Assembly: GCA_022451835.1 (NCBI GenBank)
Contig: JAKUNX010000050.1
Location: 1-5,503 of the forward strand
Origin: Candidatus Poseidoniaceae archaeon
GTDB lineage: Archaea; Thermoplasmatota; Poseidoniia; Poseidoniales; Poseidoniaceae
Reading direction: 5' to 3'
DNA: 5,503 nt
The first letter of the stretch is position 1; every line of letters starts with the position of its first letter. The translations under genes were made by a program, and so were the position numbers. This document shows positions 1 to 5,503 of the stretch, piece by piece. The notes beneath the pieces are model-generated. The model was not told the DNA's origin, made no database searches, and worked only from the letters and a program-made list of their open reading frames with translations.

Positions 1-1128
1 ATACTCGGCGATTTAGACACTTTGTCGCCAGGATTTTCTATGCTCTTACAGCCTGTTGAACTTCAAGAATTACTCGCTAATGATTACATCGACGATGGAG
101 CATCAGGATCTAGATTAGGCTGGGATTGGCGCGTCCTTGGAACCGAGACCCTTGGTAGTACGGACATGTGGAAAATTGTTGCGACCAATCAAGATATCCA
201 AGAGATATGTCTAGGTTCTGCCAGTATGACTCTGTTAGTGGAAGAAGGTAATCCGTGGGCTACCAAGCAAACCGTAAATGTCGTGATTTCAGGTAGTGAC
301 AGCAATCGACAAGGTTGTTCAACCACAACAAAATTACTCGGAGATTATGTTCTTCCGGACGGTGAATTAACAATGAGCCACATATTCCAAAAATCCTCTT
401 TGACTAGAGGATCCAAAGGTTTAGAATTCGGACTTTCTTATGATGCAAGGCCTCAAGCAAATGAATTGTCTCCAAGTGATAGTGATTTGAATGATTGGGG
501 GCCGAATGGTGAGCATATGCCAGATGAGTCATCAATTAGGACTTACAATCTTGAATCAGCTTTAGATTGTTTTGATTATCTTCAATCTTCAGCATCTGGT
601 GCAGTAGCCGCTCTTGATGACGGAGGATATGTGTGGCGAGCAATAGACCAACAATTTGGCGAAAATACCCAATGGAATATTTCTTGGATAGCAACTGATG
701 ATATTGCAGGTTGGGTCACATTCAACATGACTGGCACACCTAGTCAAGAAAATTGTCAGTTTGATCAAAAAGGGAGTTATGATGAGACAGTATCCTATAA
801 TAGAGATTTTATTCCTAAAGTACTCAATATTAGTACGATAGAAGAATCCTTGCTAGACTCATCTAGATTCCCCTCTCTGACTTCTAGTCAAGGAATATTC
901 ACTAGTTCAGGAGCGTACCATCTAGAAACTAGGGTCGGCTATCTAGTAGTAGTGCCAGGTAGCGGAATAAATTCAATACTCACCAATATAGGCGATGCCA
1001 CTGAAGGAGCATGTACTGTTGACATTTCTAGAGATTGGACAGATGATGGCTGGAATAAACGGTTCAATCTTATTGCTGATGCTACCGATGGCCGAATTAT
1101 TGGTTGGAACTATGTAATGAATACTTGA
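1..1128 (+). CDS. C-terminal part of a probable secreted beta-domain protein, function unknown (5' partial)
   Basis: I do not recognise this family. The frame is open from the first base, with 375 codons visible before TGA at 1126-1128. The TTG at position 22 has no visible ribosome binding site and is preceded by open in-frame codons, so the gene almost certainly begins left of the window. The protein is rich in Ser, Thr, Asp, Gly and Trp, has few Lys, and has Cys scattered at similar places, as in extracellular beta-sandwich domains. It looks internally repetitive: ILGD at visible residues 1-4 is echoed by LLGD at 112-115, and the stretches ending at Cys106 (VVISGSDSNRQGC) and Cys252 (FNMTGTPSQENC) match in pattern. 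The last residues (IIGWNYVMNT) resemble the lead-in to the second stretch (IAGWVTFNM). No membrane helix or anchor is seen in the visible part. It converges on the protease gene with no spacer. A surface or secreted role is inference. Confidence 0.82.
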   Translation: MLGDLDTLSPGFSMLLQPVELQELLANDYIDDGASGSRLGWDWRVLGTETLGSTDMWKIVATNQDIQEICLGSASMTLLVEEGNPWATKQTVNVVISGSDSNRQGCSTTTKLLGDYVLPDGELTMSHIFQKSSLTRGSKGLEFGLSYDARPQANELSPSDSDLNDWGPNGEHMPDESSIRTYNLESALDCFDYLQSSASGAVAALDDGGYVWRAIDQQFGENTQWNISWIATDDIAGWVTFNMTGTPSQENCQFDQKGSYDETVSYNRDFIPKVLNISTIEESLLDSSRFPSLTSSQGIFTSSGAYHLETRVGYLVVVPGSGINSILTNIGDATEGACTVDISRDWTDDGWNKRFNLIADATDGRIIGWNYVMNT

Positions 1129-4100
1129 TTACTTCCATTTCTTCTCGAGCATTGATAAATCCGGAGCAGATTGCACATCAGCATATTTCGCTTGTGATTG
1201 CTCATAGCGATATTGCGGCATATTTTGCTCAAATAATTGCTTTGGCGGAGGGTTTGATGGAATGTTCTGTGACTTATTTTGACGTAGTCTAATTACCAGC
1301 AGTAACAACACTAAAGCCGATAAAATACCAATTATCAAATTCATCACATTTTCACTTAGAGCATCAACAATTTGGGAAACAGCAGATGGATCTTCTGCTT
1401 CGACAACTTCAGGAGGATGCCAAACGAAATACGAAATATTCCAGGTATATTCTGCTGAACCATATTCATCTACAGCGACTGCTTTTATTGTGTATGGTCC
1501 AATAGTACCATTGCCCGCACAGAGTAAGCCACCAAAGCCAAATTCAGTTGTTGTACAATTATATGGCCCTTCTTCGAAACTACTATTGCGAGATAATAGT
1601 GTACTGTTTCGATACCAGTATAACTCCAGACCAATATTTTCAATTTCTTCATCTGAAAGGTCAATAGTCATGCTAAGAGAAAGAGTATCTTTTGTCGCAT
1701 TGATTGTTGAATTAATTAGCGATGAGAAGGCAATGTAATCAAATCTATTTACTCCATCATCAACAAGCTCGTTACAATTGTCATCAATTCCATTCCATCT
1801 CTCTTCAGCATCGGGATTTATCGAGATGTCATCATCATTACATTCCTCAAACCATCTAAATCCATCACCATCTTCATCTAGATCAGGGATACGAGGATTG
1901 GTATTCGTTTCTAGAACTTCAACACCGTCGCTTAAACCATCACCATCCGTATCGAACATAGTTGGTTCACTACCAACTGTTAGTATCTCAAAACCGTCTT
2001 CTAGGCCATCATCATCGGTATCATTGTCTAAAGGATCGGTGTTCATGGTGTAAAATTCGACAAGGTCTGGTAACTGGTCATTATCACGGTCAAGGTCAAC
2101 GAAGTCCTCATCGATTAGTTCATCACAATCATTGTCGATAGCATCGAGTAATTCTACTGCATTTGGGTTGATTTGATCATTGGTATCATTACAGTCTTGG
2201 AACCAATAAAATCCATCTAAATCAGTATCATTATCATAGATTAGTGGATTTGATTGATACTGCAAAATTTCTTCACCATCATCGAGCATATCGCCATCAG
2301 TGTCTTGTAAATTGTAATCGGTTCCATAGACGTGGAATTCTGAATAATCGCTCAAAGCATCAGCATCGCTATCAGTTTGGTTAAACCCTTCATCCCACAG
2401 GCCATCACAATCATCGTCAACATAGTTTAGAATCTCAGGAGCATTTGGATAAATTTGGTCATTGGTATCATTGCAATCTTGGAACCAATAGAAGCTATCA
2501 GAATCAGCATCTGGGTCTGCAATCAACGGATTTGTATAGTGTATATCAACTTCAGCCCCGTCTAGTAAGCCGTCATCATCAGTGTCATTGTCAAGCGGGT
2601 CAGTGCCATTTACCAGAATCTCACGACCATCTTCCAAATCATCGTTATCAGTATCTATCGATAGAGGATTTGTACCATAAATGTTAATCTCTTCTCCATC
2701 ATTAATTTGATCATCATCAGTGTCGATATCATCAGGGTCAGTGCCGTAAATTGTAACTTCATCATTATTGGTCAGTCCATCTCCGTCACGGTCAGTGTTC
2801 AATTCAGTGCCATAAATATTCAATTCCCAATCAAGTAGCGTTCCAGTATCTCCATTACCTTGATCTTCAATCGATAGTGTCCATTCGCCAAAACTATCCT
2901 CATCCCAATGGTGTACAGAAGTAAACATCCAATTATTCCAATCATTACCATTATCCTCGTGCTTTTCCGATAGGATACTCTGAGTTCCTGCAGGGCTAGT
3001 AAGTATGATTTCTAAGTCGCCACGGTAAGAGTGGTCAATATCGACAATGACTTCAACATGCTCAATTTTGATGGAGTCGGGAACTTGAGTTGTTTCAGTA
3101 ATTCCTGGTGCTGAGTTATCAGGTATTTGTCGATCAGCGATATCAATTAATCCGGATTGATAATTAATCACAGGTTCAACATTGACCCAATTTTCAGCCA
3201 AATCAACTGCTGCACTGGCATCAATCACTCCAAAGCCATATTTGTGGCTGATATCGTGTCCAGCACCATTGACATTCCATGAATCATCACTAGCATGATT
3301 CTTTCTCGCACTATTGGCGATGATATGTTCAACATCTCGATAAGTTAAGTTAGGATTGGCTTCCAAGATTAATGCAATAACACCAGAAACCAATGGAGTA
3401 GCTGACGAAGTGCCGCCAAAGTTATCGTTATAGTCTCCGTTATTATAGCCGCCACCACCTTCAATATCCGTGGTTGTAATGCCTTCACCATTACCATCAG
3501 AGGGGGCAGCTACCAATATGTTAGCACCCGGTTCTGCATACCATGATTGCGTTCCATAATGAGTCACGGCAGTAACAGCAATGGTATTTCGACTATTGGC
3601 GTATCCGTCGTAATTTGAATTATCATCGTCATCAAGACCGTTACCTGCAGCCCAAGTGATGATATTTCCAAGCCCACCTCTACCTTGTGCTACATCGTCT
3701 TCAAAGGCAGCAAGCATCAATGGACCAGGTGCTTCCACGGTTTTTCCATTATCACTTGGACCCCATGAGTTTGAATAAATGTCAATATTTTGGCGCTCAT
3801 GTGATAAAGAGTTACTTTCTCTAACATCGGTTGTACTACATGCAAGTAGTAACAGACCAGCAAGGCCTGCTCTTGGCGCAGCACCAGAAACTCCAATGGT
3901 GTTGTTTCCTGCAGCAGCAGCAACACCTGCAGCAGAAGTTCCATGACCGTCGTAGTAACTCGGAGTGGGGTCTCCATCGTTGTTACAGTAATCATAATCT
4001 AGAGTATCTTCGTAGTAATTATCTAAATCAGCATGATTCCAATCTACTCCATCATCTACGATTCCAATAACTACGCCATTGCCGCGATAATCATCCCATG

Positions 4101-4590
4101 CAGTAGTGATGTTTGCATCCTCTCCAGCATTACCACCGGTTTGTCCAGTATTCTGCAAATGCCACTGATCACCGAATCTTGCATCATTTGGAATCCACTT
4201 TTTTGACATTGTCTTGGAGATTAGCGGATATGCGACCTCAATTTTCCCCTCGTATTGTAATATGGCTAAATCCCTAGCACCATTGTCAAAATCTGCATCA
4301 ATAATGTATGTATTCAACAGATGAGGAGTAGGCGTACCAATCATATCTGCACTAACTACGACCCATTGTTCAACAGACTTTTTTTCTTCAAGAGAATATT
4401 GAGTAAGATCACTGGTTCTAGCAAATGCGGCTCTTATTGCTGGGGAATAACTGTAGGTAAGAGGGGCATCTTCAGGGTTGTCTGATAGTTCCGCTCCAAA
4501 CCCGTAATCAATATTTGAACTAACATCGGCACTTACCATCGGAGCGAGTAACGTTGTGAGTAAAATTACAACGATAACTCTCGCAGCCAT
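1129..4590 (-). CDS. Furin/kexin-like (S8B) membrane-anchored subtilase with P-domain and TSP3/MopE metal-binding repeats
   Basis: This is a complete 1153-residue secreted serine endopeptidase, anchored in the membrane and facing outward. Order: signal peptide 1-21 (hydrophobic core, VSA before Asp22); propeptide about 22-131 ending MSKK; S8 catalytic domain about 132-470; P-domain about 473-595; metal-repeat region 600-945; beta domain about 949-1057 with Cys1012/Cys1024 and seven N-x-S/T sequons; transmembrane helix about 1084-1100; then RLRQNK and a 53-residue Gln/Pro/Tyr tail. The catalytic triad is Asp179 (IVDDGV), His216 (DGHGTSAAG) and Ser395 (GGTSSATP), with oxyanion Asn317 (WAAGNG). 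The DDG motif, SWGPSDNGKT, QGRGGLG and DGYANS are marks of the kexin/furin branch rather than of ordinary subtilisins, and the P-domain (YRGDLEI, SPAGT, SFGEW) is the partner that stabilises S8B enzymes. The start at 4590 is supported by GAGG seven bases upstream and by the signal peptide it yields. The substrate is unknown; cleavage after basic residues is inferred. Confidence 0.96.
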   Translation of the reverse strand: MAARVIVVILLTTLLAPMVSADVSSNIDYGFGAELSDNPEDAPLTYSYSPAIRAAFARTSDLTQYSLEEKKSVEQWVVVSADMIGTPTPHLLNTYIIDADFDNGARDLAILQYEGKIEVAYPLISKTMSKKWIPNDARFGDQWHLQNTGQTGGNAGEDANITTAWDDYRGNGVVIGIVDDGVDWNHADLDNYYEDTLDYDYCNNDGDPTPSYYDGHGTSAAGVAAAAGNNTIGVSGAAPRAGLAGLLLLACSTTDVRESNSLSHERQNIDIYSNSWGPSDNGKTVEAPGPLMLAAFEDDVAQGRGGLGNIITWAAGNGLDDDDNSNYDGYANSRNTIAVTAVTHYGTQSWYAEPGANILVAAPSDGNGEGITTTDIEGGGGYNNGDYNDNFGGTSSATPLVSGVIALILEANPNLTYRDVEHIIANSARKNHASDDSWNVNGAGHDISHKYGFGVIDASAAVDLAENWVNVEPVINYQSGLIDIADRQIPDNSAPGITETTQVPDSIKIEHVEVIVDIDHSYRGDLEIILTSPAGTQSILSEKHEDNGNDWNNWMFTSVHHWDEDSFGEWTLSIEDQGNGDTGTLLDWELNIYGTELNTDRDGDGLTNNDEVTIYGTDPDDIDTDDDQINDGEEINIYGTNPLSIDTDNDDLEDGREILVNGTDPLDNDTDDDGLLDGAEVDIHYTNPLIADPDADSDSFYWFQDCNDTNDQIYPNAPEILNYVDDDCDGLWDEGFNQTDSDADALSDYSEFHVYGTDYNLQDTDGDMLDDGEEILQYQSNPLIYDNDTDLDGFYWFQDCNDTNDQINPNAVELLDAIDNDCDELIDEDFVDLDRDNDQLPDLVEFYTMNTDPLDNDTDDDGLEDGFEILTVGSEPTMFDTDGDGLSDGVEVLETNTNPRIPDLDEDGDGFRWFEECNDDDISINPDAEERWNGIDDNCNELVDDGVNRFDYIAFSSLINSTINATKDTLSLSMTIDLSDEEIENIGLELYWYRNSTLLSRNSSFEEGPYNCTTTEFGFGGLLCAGNGTIGPYTIKAVAVDEYGSAEYTWNISYFVWHPPEVVEAEDPSAVSQIVDALSENVMNLIIGILSALVLLLLVIRLRQNKSQNIPSNPPPKQLFEQNMPQYRYEQSQAKYADVQSAPDLSMLEKKWK
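2107..2235 (-). repeat. MopE-like unit 2, near-copy of unit 1
   Basis: Encodes residues 786-828 and shares FYWFQDCNDTNDQI exactly with the unit at 2389-2517, placed 282 bp (94 codons) away. Within it, positions 2159-2211 match 2441-2493 at 46 of 53 bases by direct comparison, including uninterrupted 12- and 14-base blocks. This level of DNA identity suggests a duplication young enough to keep synonymous sites, or gene conversion between units. Confidence 0.85.
2389..2517 (-). repeat. MopE-like unit 1, partner of unit 2
   Basis: Encodes residues 692-734 with Cys706 and Cys728. It is closely related in DNA and protein to the unit at 2107-2235. The third unit (1756-1884, residues 903-945, FRWFEECNDD) has the same length and Cys spacing but has diverged, so units 1 and 2 appear to be the more recent pair. 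Confidence 0.85.
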
Positions 4591-4597
4591 AATTAAT

Positions 4598-4601
4598 CCT
4601 C
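4598..4601 (-). promoter_or_regulatory. Shine-Dalgarno sequence of the protease gene
   Basis: Read on the minus strand the leader is TGAGGATTAATT followed by ATG. GAGG lies seven bases before the ATG at 4588-4590, a good distance for pairing with the 16S rRNA 3' end. It supports this start over the ATG 13 bases upstream (4601-4603), which overlaps the GAGG and is in another frame. Confidence 0.7.
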
Positions 4602-4605
4602 ATTT

Positions 4606-4615
4606 TAGATATCTA
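4606..4615. promoter_or_regulatory. Perfect 10-bp palindrome TAGATATCTA in the protease leader
   Basis: TAGATATCTA reads the same on both strands and sits 15 bases upstream of the protease ATG, just before the Shine-Dalgarno sequence. It could be part of an operator for a dimeric regulator. A 10-bp AT-rich palindrome can also arise by chance, so the role is a guess. Confidence 0.25.
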
Positions 4616-4633
4616 TTATCAGTATTGGTGTGC

Positions 4634-4650
4634 TGATTAAGCCGTAATCA
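4634..4650. promoter_or_regulatory. Inverted repeat TGATTA-N5-TAATCA upstream of the protease, possible operator
   Basis: Two perfect 6-base arms (4634-4639 and 4645-4650) flank a 5-base spacer, in the middle of the 92-bp gap. The geometry, half-sites about 11 bp centre to centre, fits a dimeric winged-helix or HTH regulator on one DNA face. No T-run follows on the minus strand, so a terminator is unlikely. The function is inferred from position and symmetry only. Confidence 0.35.
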
Positions 4651-4660
4651 TGTAACTTTT

Positions 4661-4668
4661 GTATTAAA
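4661..4668 (-). promoter_or_regulatory. Weak TATA-like element (TTTAATAC) for the protease gene
   Basis: On the minus strand TTTAATAC is the closest match in the gap to an archaeal TATA box. A start site about 25 bases downstream would fall near 4639, giving a leader of about 50 bases and placing the inverted repeat at 4634-4650 over the start site. The match is poor and there is no clear BRE, so transcription from further upstream is an equal possibility. Confidence 0.2.
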
Positions 4669-4682
4669 GAGTTGTTTTATAA

Positions 4683-5503
4683 TTACAATTTGATTTCAGC
4701 GGAGAAAGTGATTTTGTCGCAATCTTTTACCGCAACAAGTGCTGAAATGTTATGTTCATTACGGAGTTCTTTTGGTGCTTCTGCAATCTTGACTTTTGTT
4801 TGAGCAATCGCAATATTTTGGCCACTAGAGACCTGGTAATCTCCATCTGGTAGCCAAAATGCAACAACTCCAAGTTCACTATGTTGACCCACGATTAAGG
4901 TTTCAGCATTCTCTGTTGTAACTTGTCTAAGGACATTGAAGGTAGCTGAACTTGGAAATACTTCACTTGCATCAATCCAATTTTCTGAGGTCTCGAGTGG
5001 CTTTGCCATCACTTCTGCTTGCTTCTCGATTTCACTAATCTTTTTCTCGAACTCATCTGAACTTGTTTGTTCAATAGTATTGATATCATCAAGATATTTT
5101 CGAAGTCCGTGATATTGCTGAGAATCACTCTCAGTCAATGCATTGTTTGCTAAGACTAAATATTCAGCCAATTTTTCGGTTAAATTTGCATCTTGAGCGT
5201 CAATTGCGCATTCCATAGCCTCATCGAGAACTTCAATTGCTAAACCAGCCTCATCCATTGCCAGCATGGTTTTCCCAAGCAAAAACAGTTCTTGGCCAGC
5301 CTTTACGATATCATCGCCAACTAATGTTTGCGCACTTGTAAGATGTTTTTTTGCCACAGTCTCATCACCGCTTAGGAATCGAGCCATTCCAGCACAAACA
5401 ACATAGGTAAGGCGTGGACTTTTTGTTGACTGGGCTTGACGGTCTGCGGTTTCAAATAAATCTGCAGCTCTTTCCCATTTATTCCTCACTAAAGCAAGCA
5501 ATC
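4683..5503 (-). CDS. TPR-like helical protein with C-terminal beta domain, function unknown (5' partial)
   Basis: The frame is open to the right edge and ends at TAA (4683-4685). About 272 residues are visible, and the TTG codon at 5501-5499 is not credible as the start. Counting from that codon, residues 1-125 form amphipathic helical pairs with TPR-like spacing (for example KWERAADLFETADRQA, DETVAKKHLTSAQTL and AGLAIEVLDEAMECA), a fold used for protein-protein contacts. A Glu/Lys-rich, probably coiled segment follows at about 145-168 (EFEKKISEIEKQAEV). The last 85 residues (about 187-272) look like a compact beta domain (VVAFWLPDGDYQVSS, ITFSAEIKL). No signal peptide or membrane helix is visible in this part, so a cytoplasmic scaffold is the simplest reading, although the N-terminus is missing. 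The gene lies 92 bp upstream of the protease on the same strand, with no clear terminator between, so it could be its operon partner. No specific function can be assigned. Confidence 0.85.
   Translation of the reverse strand, partial: LLALVRNKWERAADLFETADRQAQSTKSPRLTYVVCAGMARFLSGDETVAKKHLTSAQTLVGDDIVKAGQELFLLGKTMLAMDEAGLAIEVLDEAMECAIDAQDANLTEKLAEYLVLANNALTESDSQQYHGLRKYLDDINTIEQTSSDEFEKKISEIEKQAEVMAKPLETSENWIDASEVFPSSATFNVLRQVTTENAETLIVGQHSELGVVAFWLPDGDYQVSSGQNIAIAQTKVKIAEAPKELRNEHNISALVAVKDCDKITFSAEIKL

Larger units (their letters stand above)
1756..2793 (-). repeat. Hierarchical metal-binding repeat array inside the protease: 9 TSP3-like plus 3 MopE-like units
   Basis: Residues 600-945 of the protease form an Asp-rich array. 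Nine TSP3-like loops of the form DxDxDxLxDxxE start at residues 600, 623, 646, 669, 740, 763, 834, 857 and 880. Neighbouring loops are always exactly 23 residues (69 bp) apart. Three MopE-type motifs (DxDxDxFxWFx[D/E]CND, then IxP[N/D]AxE, then a D/N-rich C[D/N] segment) start at 692, 786 and 903. The pattern is four loops plus MopE, two loops plus MopE, three loops plus MopE. Each MopE unit carries two Cys 22 residues apart (706/728, 800/822, 917/939), which may form disulfides. Calcium binding is known for TSP3 loops; the metal of the MopE motif is uncertain (copper in the founding protein, calcium-like chemistry here). The likely job is a rigid, calcium-dependent stalk that holds the protease away from the membrane. 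Confidence 0.93.

Noticed and set aside
22..24. TTG at 22 as the true start of the left gene
   Set aside because: The frame is open upstream to the first base, no ribosome binding site precedes it, and the LGD motif before it matches one further inside the protein.
1129..1209. YADV and Leu-based motifs in the protease tail resembling eukaryotic sorting signals of furin
   Set aside because: Prokaryotes lack the adaptor proteins that read these signals, and such four-residue motifs arise easily by chance in a Tyr/Gln-rich tail.
1104..1292. Small plus-strand reading frame overlapping the convergent junction
   Set aside because: It begins inside the end of the left gene in another frame and then runs antisense to the protease membrane and tail codons. 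It has no ribosome binding site and its translation has no recognisable features.
1490..2687. Plus-strand reading frames at 1490-1738, 1778-2053 and 2445-2687
   Set aside because: They are antisense to the protease repeat and beta-domain codons. Asp codons (GAT/GAC) read backwards give Ser/Ile/Val-rich low-complexity translations, which explains the open frames.
1756..2793. Regular 69-bp periodicity that might suggest CRISPR or satellite DNA
   Set aside because: The period is 23 codons in frame with the protease, the units are degenerate at DNA level and encode DxDxDG loops. There are no constant repeats with unique spacers.
3717..4070. Reading frames at 3717-3995 (-) and 3831-4070 (+) within the catalytic domain
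   Set aside because: Both lie inside the strongly conserved S8B coding sequence in other frames, and their translations are biased (Met/Thr/Leu- or Gln/His-rich) with no domain signal.
4634..4650. The inverted repeat as a transcription terminator for the TPR-like gene
   Set aside because: The stem is only six mostly A-T pairs and no T-run follows on the minus strand.

Overview
The window reads as a compact, AT-rich (roughly 40% GC by eye) prokaryotic segment with three protein genes, two of them cut by the window edges. The style of the proteins points to a marine archaeon, most likely Marine Group II (Candidatus Poseidoniales) or a relative. They are large secreted or membrane-anchored proteins with Asp-rich calcium-type repeats, MopE-type metal motifs, many N-glycosylation sequons and a single C-terminal membrane anchor. 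This assignment is inference from protein style; there is no rRNA or marker gene here.

Layout: (1) Positions 1-1128 (+) hold the 3' part of a gene of unrecognised function. It looks like a chain of extracellular beta-rich domains and is open at the left edge. (2) Positions 1129-4590 (-) hold the centrepiece, a complete 1153-residue membrane-anchored subtilase. It resembles eukaryotic furin/kexin (family S8B) far more than ordinary subtilisins: signal peptide, propeptide ending in Lys-Lys, kexin-type catalytic domain, P-domain, a strictly spaced array of nine TSP3-like and three MopE-like metal-binding repeats, a sequon-rich beta domain, a transmembrane helix and a short tail. (3) Positions 4591-4682 are a 92-bp gap with a Shine-Dalgarno sequence and two small palindromic elements. 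(4) Positions 4683-5503 (-) hold the 3' part of a gene for a TPR-like helical protein with a C-terminal beta domain, open at the right edge.

The TPR-like gene lies upstream of the protease on the same strand, with no obvious terminator between them, so co-transcription is possible but not shown. The left gene converges on the protease with zero spacer bases: its TGA at 1126-1128 is followed directly by the complement of the protease TAA at 1129-1131. No RNA genes, mobile elements, CRISPR arrays or integration sites were seen.

The most interesting content is the archaeal-looking protein with the domain order of furin, in which the predicted Arg/Lys-binding acidic residues and a matching dibasic autoprocessing site are both present. 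This suggests surface proprotein processing at basic sites. The modular 23-residue metal-repeat stalk is the second point of interest.
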